A DNA stretch of 11,802 nt, taken from assembly GCA_964435575.1 (NCBI GenBank), contig CAYSZS010000027.1:1-11802 (forward strand). Direction: 5' to 3'. Both the position numbers and the translations under genes were made by a program. Position 1 is the first letter of the stretch; each line of letters starts with the position of its first letter. This document shows positions 4,819 to 11,763 of this stretch, piece after piece. Source of the DNA: GWB1-39-12 sp964435575 (GTDB taxonomy: Bacteria > Patescibacteriota > Microgenomatia > UBA8517). The notes beneath the pieces are model-generated. The model ran no database searches. It was not told the origin of the DNA and saw nothing but the letters and a program-made list of their open reading frames with translations.

Positions 4819-7515
4819 ATGACCAGAGGATTTAAAAACAGGAAAACTTTGAAAAAGAATGGTAATGGAAGACTAACCCTAGATAGTTTGATTTTTGCCT
4901 CATACGAAGACAACTTGAAGCTTATTGCCAAAAAATTAGGCAATCGGCCTTCTGTGCCAAAAGGCTTTCCCAAGGGAAAGTGGACGGAGCAGGCTCTAAG
5001 GGTTCTTAAAGAAAGATATTTGAGGAAAGATGAAGACGGGCGCGTGATTGAAACTCCGGATGAACTTTGTTGGCGTGTAGCTTGGGATATCGCATCAGCT
5101 GAAGTTCTTTGGGGGAAGAGCAAGACCGAAGTCAGAAAAATTGCTTCCGAGGTTTATGAGCTTCTTGCTACTCACGATTTCTTGCCTAATTCCCCGACTT
5201 TGATGAATGCAGGAACCGGAAACGGCCTTCAGTACTCCGCCTGCTTTGTGCTTCCTGTCGAGGACTCTTTAGTTGGAATTTTTGACGCTGTCAAATACCA
5301 AGCGCTCATTCATCAAACAGGAGGAGGAACAGGTTTTTCATTCAGTCGGCTTAGGCCACGCGGATCAATGGTCAAATCCAGTCGTGGCATTGCCTCGGGT
5401 CCTGTTTCTTTTATGAGAATTTTTGACGCCGCTACAAACGAGATTAAACAGGGAGGCAAAAGAAGGGGTGCCAATATGGGAATTTTGCGCGTTGACCATC
5501 CTGACATTTTGGAGTTTATACACTGTAAAGAGGAAGGGGGAATCACGAACTTTAATATTTCGGTGACAATAACCGATGAGTTTATGAAGGCTTATGAAAA
5601 AGACGGTGAATACATGCTGATTGATCCCAAGAGCAAAAAGGTTGTGGGAAAGCTCTCCGCGCGAAAAGTCTTTGATGAAATTGCCGAGGGGGCTTGGAGA
5701 ACGGGAGATCCGGGTTTGGTTTTTATCGACAGAATAAACGCGGGAAGCGCAAACCCCGTACCCTCTCTTGGCCCCGTTGAATCGACGAACCCATGCGGTG
5801 AACAGCCATTATATCCTTATGACTCTTGCAACTTAGGAAGCATCTTTTTGAACAATTTTGTCACAAGTAAGAATGAAGTTGACTGGGACAAACTTAAAAG
5901 AGTAACAAGCTTAAGCGTCAGGTTCTTGGATAGCGTGATAGAAATGAATCCATATCCTCTTGATTCTATCCGGAAAGTATCTCTCGCAATTCGAAGGATC
6001 GGGCTTGGGATCGGCGGATGGGCCGACATGCTTGTCGAGCTGGGAATTCCTTATGACTCCGATGAGGCGCTTGAATTGGGAGAAAAAATTATGAAAGTTA
6101 TTCAAGACGAAGCGGTTTTAGCAAGTCAGGAACTTGCGCAAGAAAGGGGACCTTTCCCGATGTTTTCTGCGAGTATATATAAAGACGAGGTGTCCAGGCG
6201 AAATTCTACGGTTACGACAATTGCTCCAACAGGTTCAATCTCAATTATTGCAGGGGCTTCATCCGGGATAGAACCTTTATTTGCTATTGCATATCAACAC
6301 ATCGTACGCGATAAACACCTGGATAGAACTCTTACCTTTATCAATCCAAAGTTCGAGAAAGTAGCAAAGGATGGTGGTTTTTTGACGGATGAGATAAAGA
6401 ACAAAGTTGCGGAGCACGGTGTTATCCGGGATATTAAAGAAATACCTCCCGATACACGGAAGATTTTTGGAACCGCGCACGAAATTCATCACGATTGGCA
6501 TTTAAAACACCAAGCGGTATTTCAGAAATATACAGAAAATGCCGTAAGCAAAACCATTAATATGGCCAATGGTGTAACAGTTAGCGACATAAAAGAAGCA
6601 TACCTTTTGGCTTGGAAAACCAACTGTAAGGGAATAACAGTTTTTCGGGATGGTTGCAAGGATGCACAGGTTCTAAACCTGGGTGTGAATGGTAAAAAGG
6701 CTATAGAAGGTAGAGCCGAACAAAAGCTTGCCGTTAGTGCAATAAGCGAAACTTATGCGATTGGAGAGCTTGTCCAGGAACGGCCATTTGTGATAACCGG
6801 TTCAACATACAAGCTGGCAACGCCCGTTGGGACGGCATTTATAACCATAAATCAAGATGAAAAGGGTGAACCATTGGAACTCTTTGTCAACGTTGGTAAG
6901 GCGGGAAGCGACGTAACCGCAATGGCTGAAGCGCTTGGTCGTACCATTTCCACGTCTCTAAGATTTAGGGGAAACTTGAGTAGACTTGAGCGAGCCCGCG
7001 AAATTGCGTTTCAACTGGCTGGCATCGGCGGCAGGCGCTCGGTCGGATTTGGTCCGAATAAAATACTTTCTTTGCCTGACGCCGTATCTTATGCTCTCTC
7101 AAAACACTTTAACTTTAAGGTAAATGGATTTATATTGGATGATAAGGTTTTCAAAAATGGTCAGGAGTTTTTTCTCAACGGAGAGACAAAGAGTGTTGAG
7201 GTTAAAGCTGAGTCCCAGTCGGACTTAGCTGGAGCTGTTATGTCGGCACAAATTCCTGCTCGCCAGGTCCCGGTTCAATCGGGAGATGACCACACAGCGG
7301 CTTCGGCTGAGTTCAACTTGGCCTCAGCCCCTCGTAGCGAGGTTTCAACTACGTCTGATGCATCCCCTCAGAATAATGATAACCTTCAGCTTCCTTTGGG
7401 TTCTAAGGAGACTGTAACGGGCGGGGCAGATATTTGTCCTTCCTGCGGGGCAAGCGCCTATGTTTATGAAGAAGGCTGTGCCAAGTGTTTTTCCTGTGGG
7501 TACTCTGAGTGTTAA
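4819..7515 (+). CDS. nrdJ: Adenosylcobalamin-dependent (class II) ribonucleoside-diphosphate reductase
   Basis: An 898-residue protein that reduces ribonucleotides to deoxyribonucleotides using a radical made from adenosylcobalamin, without oxygen or a small subunit. Landmarks: an N-terminal helical region; SPTLMNAGT at 125-133; C142 (YSACFVLP) and C337 (SCNLGSI) as the expected redox pair; NPCGE at 324-328 with the radical cysteine C326 and E328; the TIAPTGSISIIAG loop at 467-479; a TSCPD-like domain at about 645-765. A low-complexity S/A/Q-rich linker follows (about 795-868). The C-terminus carries a cysteine cluster (C873, C876, C887, C890, C893) and ends GYSEC, the usual swinging-thiol tail. 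No intein is present, although nrdJ is a common intein host. nrdR lies upstream and a cobalamin adenosyltransferase downstream, so regulator, enzyme and cofactor supply are adjacent. Confidence 0.95.
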   Translation: MTRGFKNRKTLKKNGNGRLTLDSLIFASYEDNLKLIAKKLGNRPSVPKGFPKGKWTEQALRVLKERYLRKDEDGRVIETPDELCWRVAWDIASAEVLWGKSKTEVRKIASEVYELLATHDFLPNSPTLMNAGTGNGLQYSACFVLPVEDSLVGIFDAVKYQALIHQTGGGTGFSFSRLRPRGSMVKSSRGIASGPVSFMRIFDAATNEIKQGGKRRGANMGILRVDHPDILEFIHCKEEGGITNFNISVTITDEFMKAYEKDGEYMLIDPKSKKVVGKLSARKVFDEIAEGAWRTGDPGLVFIDRINAGSANPVPSLGPVESTNPCGEQPLYPYDSCNLGSIFLNNFVTSKNEVDWDKLKRVTSLSVRFLDSVIEMNPYPLDSIRKVSLAIRRIGLGIGGWADMLVELGIPYDSDEALELGEKIMKVIQDEAVLASQELAQERGPFPMFSASIYKDEVSRRNSTVTTIAPTGSISIIAGASSGIEPLFAIAYQHIVRDKHLDRTLTFINPKFEKVAKDGGFLTDEIKNKVAEHGVIRDIKEIPPDTRKIFGTAHEIHHDWHLKHQAVFQKYTENAVSKTINMANGVTVSDIKEAYLLAWKTNCKGITVFRDGCKDAQVLNLGVNGKKAIEGRAEQKLAVSAISETYAIGELVQERPFVITGSTYKLATPVGTAFITINQDEKGEPLELFVNVGKAGSDVTAMAEALGRTISTSLRFRGNLSRLERAREIAFQLAGIGGRRSVGFGPNKILSLPDAVSYALSKHFNFKVNGFILDDKVFKNGQEFFLNGETKSVEVKAESQSDLAGAVMSAQIPARQVPVQSGDDHTAASAEFNLASAPRSEVSTTSDASPQNNDNLQLPLGSKETVTGGADICPSCGASAYVYEEGCAKCFSCGYSEC

Positions 7516-7538
7516 AAATTAAGTAAGTCACCTCATTT

Positions 7539-7547
7539 TGCTACAAT
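7539..7547 (+). promoter_or_regulatory. Extended -10 of the adenosyltransferase gene
   Basis: TGCTACAAT ends 6 nt before the ATG at 7554, predicting a leaderless transcript separate from nrdJ, whose stop is 38 nt upstream. Confidence 0.6.
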
Positions 7548-7553
7548 TACTCC

Positions 7554-8096
7554 ATGGCTATCTATACCAAAAGAGGCGATAAGGGAGAGACGAGTATGTT
7601 CGACGAGGATTCGGTCCAAAGAGGAAGAATTCCAAAGGATTCTTTGAGAGTTGAGGCGCTGGGGGTAATTGACGAGCTAAATAGCTTTTTAGGAATTATA
7701 AGATCAGAGACACAAGACAAAAGTTTAAGTCTAAGTATAAAAGAAATTCAAGAGAATCTACTTACAATTGGATCGATTACCGCAGGTTCAAAGTTAAAAT
7801 TTTTTTTTGCGCAAACGAAGAAGCTTGAGCGCTTAATAGATGGACTGGAAGGAGAGTTGCCAGTTTTAAGAAATTTTGTAGTTCCAGGAGGGTCGATTGT
7901 TGCAGCCCAGCTTCAATACGCCCGTGCTCTGACTCGGCGGGTAGAACGTCGTGTGGTGGCTTTGGCTAAGTTAGAAAAAGTACGATCCCAAATTCTAATA
8001 TATCTAAATAGACTTTCAGACTACCTTTTTATGTTAGCGCGCGAGGTTAACCATAAGAATGGAGTAGGAGATGAACCTTGGAAAGGTAAAAAGTAA
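7554..8096 (+). CDS. Cob(I)alamin adenosyltransferase, PduO type
   Basis: A 180-residue protein of the PduO/MMAB family, which transfers the adenosyl group of ATP to cob(I)alamin to make adenosylcobalamin. Family blocks in order: YTKRGDKGETSMF at 4-16 (ATP-binding N-terminus), EALGVIDELNSFLG at 34-47, FVVPGGS at 108-114, the RxxxRRxER signature at 124-132 (ARALTRRVERR) and YLNRLSDYLFMLAR at 150-163 with N152, R153 and D156. The length matches the family. Adjacent to nrdJ, it most likely serves that reductase. No corrin synthesis or B12 transport gene is in the window, which suggests salvage of cobalamin. A run of nine T (7800-7808) encodes KFFF mid-gene and is a possible slippage or sequencing-error point, but the frame is intact. 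Confidence 0.9.
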   Translation: MAIYTKRGDKGETSMFDEDSVQRGRIPKDSLRVEALGVIDELNSFLGIIRSETQDKSLSLSIKEIQENLLTIGSITAGSKLKFFFAQTKKLERLIDGLEGELPVLRNFVVPGGSIVAAQLQYARALTRRVERRVVALAKLEKVRSQILIYLNRLSDYLFMLAREVNHKNGVGDEPWKGKK

Positions 8097-8138
8097 ATTC
8101 TTATTTCCCACTTCTTACTTCTAACTTCTAAACTCGAG

Positions 8139-8147
8139 TGTTACAAT
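8139..8147 (+). promoter_or_regulatory. Extended -10 of the ATPase unit
   Basis: TGTTACAAT ends 9 nt before the ATG at 8157. Upstream, 8111-8130 is a pyrimidine-rich CTTCTAACTTCTA stretch resembling 4761-4771. I see no terminator in the 60-nt gap. Confidence 0.55.
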
Positions 8148-8156
8148 TAATTTAGT

Positions 8157-8531
8157 ATGGAACCGGAAAGAAAAGATCAAGAAAAAGTGCCCCAAGTTCC
8201 TGAAGAGGTGACGCGGCGTGAGGAGGAGCTTCCGAAAGAAGTCGAGGCGATAGAATCTGGGGTAAGGAGAACTCAGGTTCGACCAGCTCCTCAGGTGCCC
8301 TTGGATAGTGCCGGTAAACCGTTAGTACAACCACCTCCGACCCAAAGCATCACGGTGACTCTTCCCGCAACTCTCCAACAACTTGACGATTGGGCAAAAG
8401 GAGATCCGCAAAACGCTTTAACTTGGTTTGCTGCATTTTGGTTAAGGCTGATTAAAAAGGCACTTCATTTTGGCTGGAGAATTGTCGAAAAAGTGAGAGG
8501 GGGAGACATAAATGCTAGCAAGCCAGTTTGA
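8157..8531 (+). CDS. Hypothetical protein, first gene of the ATPase unit
   Basis: I do not recognise this 124-residue protein. The first 40 residues are strongly charged (E/K/R), then comes a proline-rich segment (VRPAPQVPLDSAGKPLVQPPPTQ, about 41-63). SITVTLPATLQQLDDWAKGDPQNALTW (64-90) is followed by one aromatic, basic, amphipathic helix (FAAFWLRLIKKALHFGWRIVEKV, 91-113) that could lie on or in the membrane. It overlaps the next gene by 20 nt, so translation is probably coupled. A disordered N-terminus plus a membrane-associating helix would suit a small accessory subunit or tether for the ATPase. It is supported as real by its own extended -10, a proper start, and tight coupling to a conserved gene. 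Confidence 0.65.
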   Translation: MEPERKDQEKVPQVPEEVTRREEELPKEVEAIESGVRRTQVRPAPQVPLDSAGKPLVQPPPTQSITVTLPATLQQLDDWAKGDPQNALTWFAAFWLRLIKKALHFGWRIVEKVRGGDINASKPV

Positions 8532-10845
8532 TCTAACACTTTTTTTTATAACAATATTCTTGTCGGTAGTTTTTATCTTTGTACTTGTCATTGCGGCAAT
8601 TTTTTTGCTTGCCATTTTGAAAGGTAGGGGACGCGAGGAGCGCTCTATCGATTCGGTTCTTCTGCAAGTTGCGGTTCCAAAAGGAAACGAAGTTAAAATA
8701 GATGCGATCGAACAGATGTTTAGTTCTTTATATTCTGTTAAAAAAGGAGGTTGGAAGCAGAAATATTCCACCCAACCTGCTATCTCTTTTGAGATTGTTG
8801 CTAAACAAGAAGATATAAGGTTTTACATCTGGACGCCAAAATCATTTCAAGACCTTATTGAAAAACAAATCCATGGCGCTTATCCTGATGCAGAAATAAC
8901 AGAAGTTTCGGAATACAATATCTTTCCGGAAAATGCAAAAGTCGCCTATAAATCGTTGCAATTGAAGAGGGATAATTTCTATCCGGTAAAGACTTTTAGA
9001 GATTTACCAACCGACCCCCTGGCAGCCCTTACATCAGCACTTGCCAAAATGGGAGAGGGGGAGGCGGCGGCAATCCAGATACTTATTTCGCCGGCGGAGA
9101 GTGAATGGCAAAAAGCCGGAAGCGGCTTTGTTTCATCCACCAAAAAACAAGAATCAGACCCCGAAAAAGCAAAATTTGCCGTTCCTGCAAAAACTTTGGA
9201 AGCAGTAGAGAATAAAGTTTCAAAGCCGGGTTTTGAAACTTCAATTAGGATTGTTTGTGTGTCTCCTGATGAAGCATCGGCAAATGCTCATCTGACGAAC
9301 ATAATGAGCGCTTTTCAGCAGTTTTCTGGAGATCTTAATGGGTTTACAAGTCGTAAGATTCGAAGAAAAGGAGCCTTTGTTGAAGATTTTCTGTATCGCT
9401 ACCATCCTTTGTATCACCTTTGGGGGAATAGAGTATCGGTTTTAAATTCAGAGGAACTCGCCACAATTTTTCATTTTCCGAATAAACTTATCACGACTCC
9501 ACACATTCACTGGTTATACGCCAAGCGCGCTCCTGCCCCTCAAGAAATTCCGACTGAAGGTACATTCTTGGGTACAAGCACATACCGCGGGATTAAAAGA
9601 TCTGTTTATATATCAGATAAAGACAGGATGCAGCACATGTATGTCGTCGGGAAAACAGGAACTGGAAAATCTGAATTTCTCAAAGACCTTGTAATGCAGG
9701 ATATCAAAAAGGGTGACGGTGTCTGCTTCATTGATCCACATGGAGACGCCGTTGAGGAACTACTTCTTCTTATTCCCCCGGAGAGAGCCGAGGACGTTAT
9801 TTATTTTAATCCTTCTGATACAGAGCGACCCATGGGTCTTAATCTTTTAGAAGCAAGGACCGAGGACGAGAAGCATTTTGCGGCAACGGCCGTAATAAAT
9901 ATGATGTATAAACTTTTTGATCCCTATAAAACGGGAATAGTCGGTCCGAGGTTTGAGCACGCGGTTAGAAATGCAATGCTTACTGCAATGAGCGAGGATG
10001 GCTCAACTTTTGTAGAGGTGATGAGAATTTTGACAGATTCCCGCTTCGTCCAGGAACTTTTGCCAAAAGTAACAGACCCCATTGTCAGGCGCTATTGGAC
10101 CGATCAAATTGCCCAAACAGCAGACTTCCATAAATCAGAAGTACTCGATTATATTACCTCTAAATTCGGGAGATTCGTAACCAATAAGATGATCAGAAAC
10201 ATAATTGGCCAGTCTCAGTCCTCATTTTCTTTCAGAGACGTAATGGATAGAGGAAAAATTCTTTTTATTAATCTTTCTAAGGGGACGATAGGAGAAGAGA
10301 ACTCAAGCTTTTTAGGACTAGTACTCGTGCCAAGAATTTTAATGGCAGCAATGAGCAGAACCGATATTCCAAAAGAGGAAAGAAGGCCGTTTTATCTTTA
10401 TGTCGACGAGTTTCAGAATTTTGCAACGCCTGACTTTGCTGTCATTCTCTCCGAGGCCAGAAAATACTCTTTGGCGCTTTGTGTAGCAAATCAATTTATA
10501 GGTCAGGTCGAAGAGGAGGTTAAGAATGCGGTCTTTGGTAATGTTGGGACAATAATTTCATATAGAATTGGCGTAACCGACGCAAACTATCTTCAGCATG
10601 AATTCACTCCAGTCTTCGCAGAGGATGATCTTCTCAATGTTGAAAAATACCACGTTTTTATTAAGACGATTGTTAAAAATGAGCCTGTGCCTCCATTTTC
10701 CATGGATCTTTTCAAAGACATTCCTAAAATTAAAGCTATGGAAAATCCCAAAGTTGCCGGGATTATCAAGGAAATGAGTAGGCTCAAATACGGTCGCGAC
10801 GCTAAACTTATTGAGAGCGAAATTGCAAGAAGAGCAAAGTTGTAA
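8512..10845 (+). CDS. Membrane-anchored P-loop ATPase, VirD4/TraD coupling-protein or HerA class
   Basis: A 777-residue protein. A single strong membrane segment (about residues 9-36) is followed by basic KGRGREER, so most of the protein is cytoplasmic. Residues 45-340 form an N-terminal region of unknown fold typical of this CPR family. The ATPase core follows: Walker A GKTGTGKS (380-387), a VCFIDPHGD strand (404-412), FNPSDTERPMGLNLLE (432-447), Walker B PFYLYVDEF (626-634) with D632 and E633, and a later sensor-like VANQFIGQV (658-666). DPHGD and the C-terminal motor match type IV secretion DNA-binding/DUF87-type ATPases that pump DNA or protein across membranes. No relaxase or other conjugation gene is present, so a DNA-uptake, DNA-translocation or pilus-linked motor is as likely as conjugation. 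A purine-rich GAGAGGGGGAG lies about 6 nt before its ATG, the clearest ribosome-binding site in the window. Confidence 0.85.
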   Translation: MLASQFDLTLFFITIFLSVVFIFVLVIAAIFLLAILKGRGREERSIDSVLLQVAVPKGNEVKIDAIEQMFSSLYSVKKGGWKQKYSTQPAISFEIVAKQEDIRFYIWTPKSFQDLIEKQIHGAYPDAEITEVSEYNIFPENAKVAYKSLQLKRDNFYPVKTFRDLPTDPLAALTSALAKMGEGEAAAIQILISPAESEWQKAGSGFVSSTKKQESDPEKAKFAVPAKTLEAVENKVSKPGFETSIRIVCVSPDEASANAHLTNIMSAFQQFSGDLNGFTSRKIRRKGAFVEDFLYRYHPLYHLWGNRVSVLNSEELATIFHFPNKLITTPHIHWLYAKRAPAPQEIPTEGTFLGTSTYRGIKRSVYISDKDRMQHMYVVGKTGTGKSEFLKDLVMQDIKKGDGVCFIDPHGDAVEELLLLIPPERAEDVIYFNPSDTERPMGLNLLEARTEDEKHFAATAVINMMYKLFDPYKTGIVGPRFEHAVRNAMLTAMSEDGSTFVEVMRILTDSRFVQELLPKVTDPIVRRYWTDQIAQTADFHKSEVLDYITSKFGRFVTNKMIRNIIGQSQSSFSFRDVMDRGKILFINLSKGTIGEENSSFLGLVLVPRILMAAMSRTDIPKEERRPFYLYVDEFQNFATPDFAVILSEARKYSLALCVANQFIGQVEEEVKNAVFGNVGTIISYRIGVTDANYLQHEFTPVFAEDDLLNVEKYHVFIKTIVKNEPVPPFSMDLFKDIPKIKAMENPKVAGIIKEMSRLKYGRDAKLIESEIARRAKL

Positions 10846-10853
10846 ACTGTTTA

Positions 10854-10892
10854 TTGACAGAAATATATGACTATGGTACTATGACTATAGTC
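10854..10892 (+). promoter_or_regulatory. Promoter and operator of the antitoxin-toxin pair
   Basis: A strong promoter: TTGACA (10854-10859), 17-nt spacer, TACTAT (10877-10882) with a TG extension (10874-10875). ATGACTAT occurs twice (10867-10874 and 10881-10888), and the second copy runs into the perfect palindrome GACTATAGTC (10883-10892). The repeats flank and overlap the -10, as expected for autorepression by an antitoxin or antitoxin-toxin complex. The leader before the ATG at 10895 would be about 5 nt. Confidence 0.65.
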
Positions 10893-10894
10893 GT

Positions 10895-11134
10895 ATGCAA
10901 ATACAAGCAGTATCAAAATCTGAATTTAAACCTAAAGCATTAGAATATTTGCGCGAAGTCGAGAAAAAGAAAAAACCACTTGTGGTTACTCACGAAGGTA
11001 AACCTGTGGTTAAAATTATTCCATATAAAGAGGAGACGGAAGACCAAATCCTTGCGAAGCTGCGTGGGAGTGTAATTTTTTATAAAGATCCAACAGAACC
11101 TGTTGGTGAAGACGGCTGGGAAGTACTAGAATGA
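10895..11134 (+). CDS. Phd/YefM family antitoxin
   Basis: A 79-residue protein. The N-terminal half has the Phd/YefM pattern MQIQAVSKSEFKPKALEYLREV followed by KKPLVVTHEGKPVVKIIPY (27-44), which forms the dimeric DNA-binding domain. The C-terminal half (about 50-79, LAKLRGSVIFYKDPTEPVGEDGWE) is the acidic tail that normally wraps and blocks the toxin. Its stop overlaps the toxin start by 4 nt (ATGA). Its promoter contains direct repeats and a palindrome that it probably binds. Phd-type antitoxins pair either with Doc or, as here, with PIN-domain toxins. Confidence 0.88.
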   Translation: MQIQAVSKSEFKPKALEYLREVEKKKKPLVVTHEGKPVVKIIPYKEETEDQILAKLRGSVIFYKDPTEPVGEDGWEVLE

Positions 11135-11526
11135 TACTCCTTGATACTCATATTTTGATTTGGTGGCTAAACGGATCTGCAAAACTGTCCAATAAAGCAC
11201 TTCGTGAAATTAAAAATTCGAAAAAGAAGGAAAAGATTTTTGTGTCTTCAATAAGCATTTGGGAGATCGCAATGTTGGTTAAAAAGAAGCGTTTAAAATT
11301 AACTTTGAATGTTGAAAGTTGGATTAGGGAGGTAGAGAGATTGACGTATGTTAATTTTTTACCGGTGGATAATAATATTGCGTTTGAGTCTGTCTATCTC
11401 CCCGAATTCAAGCATAAGGACCCTGCGGACAGGATAATTGTTGCGACTGCCCGTGGGTTACGTGCAAAGTTGATAACAAGTGATATAAGGATTCTAAGAT
11501 ATCCACACATTCAGACTATTTGGTAG
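11131..11526 (+). CDS. PIN-domain ribonuclease toxin (VapC-like)
   Basis: A 131-residue protein with the PIN acidic residues in place: D5 (MILLDTHILIWW), E45 (SIWEIAML), D100 (HKDPADRIIVATA) and D118 (LITSDIRI). These coordinate Mg or Mn for RNA cleavage. The DTHILIWW start and DPADRIIVATA block are typical of the PIN subgroup paired with Phd-type antitoxins. It is co-translated with the antitoxin. Known VapC toxins often cut tRNA anticodon loops or rRNA. The next locus, 34 nt downstream, consists of tRNA genes with interrupted anticodon loops; any functional link is only a hypothesis. AATTTC-CCC-GAAATT (11527-11541) immediately after the stop is a small hairpin that runs into the tRNA promoter. 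Confidence 0.9.
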   Translation: MILLDTHILIWWLNGSAKLSNKALREIKNSKKKEKIFVSSISIWEIAMLVKKKRLKLTLNVESWIREVERLTYVNFLPVDNNIAFESVYLPEFKHKDPADRIIVATARGLRAKLITSDIRILRYPHIQTIW

Positions 11527-11540
11527 AATTTCCCCGAAAT

Positions 11541-11549
11541 TGATATAAT
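11541..11549 (+). promoter_or_regulatory. Extended -10 of the tRNA locus
   Basis: TGATATAAT is a consensus extended -10. Initiation is expected near 11556, about 5 nt before the first tRNA acceptor stem. It is the only promoter seen ahead of the three nested tRNAs, so all should be on one transcript. Confidence 0.7.
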
Positions 11550-11560
11550 AACCTTACTAG

Positions 11561-11607
11561 GCGCCCGTAGCTCATTGGTTAAGCGGCTGTCTTATGACGA
11601 AAATTTT
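11561..11607 (+). tRNA. Outermost tRNA (tRNA 1), 5' half plus interrupter; 3' half outside the window
   Basis: A tRNA 5' half in order: acceptor strand GCGCCCG (11561-11567), TA, D-stem GCTC (11570-11573), D-loop ATTGGTT, AAGC (three of four pairs), G, anticodon stem GCTGT (11586-11590), and loop start CTTAT (11591-11595). The loop does not close. It runs on as GACGAAAATTTT up to 11607, where tRNA 2 begins. No matching 3' half (ACAGC arm, T-arm, CGGGCGC) exists in the window, and the window ends where it would be expected. It could also be a truncated relic. The anticodon is not settled: UAU if the loop resumes with AA, CAU if it resumes with CATAA. Confidence 0.55.
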
Positions 11608-11643
11608 GGACCTGTGGTTCAACGGTTAGAACAATACTCTTAT

Positions 11644-11763
11644 GACAAAAATCTGGGCGTGTAGCTCAGCGGTAGAGCGCTACTCTTATAAAGTAGATGT
11701 CCATGGTTCGAATCCATGCACGCCCACAGATTTTTGACATGTCAGGTTCAAAGAATCTGTCAT
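11644..11763 (+). other. Structured insert in the anticodon loop of tRNA 2
   Basis: The 120-nt insert is 72 nt of tRNA 3 plus 48 nt of flank. TTATGA (11640-11645) pairs with TCATAA (11760-11765), extending the anticodon stem. CAAAAATCT (11646-11654) pairs with AGATTTTTG (11728-11736), capped by tRNA 3. On the 3' side, ACATGT and a hairpin CAGGTTC-AAA-GAATCTG (11743-11759) complete a three-way junction. It is far too short for a group I intron and shows no archaeal bulge-helix-bulge motif. Confidence 0.7.
11655..11726 (+). tRNA. Innermost complete tRNA (tRNA 3), anticodon UAU (Ile)
   Basis: A full cloverleaf of 72 nt: acceptor GGGCGTG/CACGCCC (11655-11661, 11719-11725), TA, D-arm GCTC-AGCGGTA-GAGC, G, anticodon arm CTACT-CTTATAA-AGTAG (11680-11696), variable ATGTC, T-arm CATGG-TTCGAAT-CCATG (11702-11718), discriminator A 11726. 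All stems are perfectly paired. The anticodon at 11687-11689 is TAT, which would read AUA (Ile). This is unusual in bacteria, where AUA is mostly read by a CAU tRNA modified to lysidine. CCA is not encoded. The tRNA lies inside the anticodon loop of tRNA 2, in the same orientation. Confidence 0.93.

Noticed and set aside
4819..7515. Intein in NrdJ
   Set aside because: All conserved blocks are contiguous and no Hint or endonuclease sequence is present; length fits a plain class II reductase with a C-terminal tail.
7800..7808. Programmed slippage at the T9 run in the adenosyltransferase gene
   Set aside because: The frame is intact with all family motifs on both sides; there is no second product to explain.
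8512..10845. Complete conjugative or integrative element
   Set aside because: Only a coupling-type ATPase is present; no relaxase, integrase, mating-pair genes or att repeats are visible, and the nearby tRNA does not show a 3'-end duplication.
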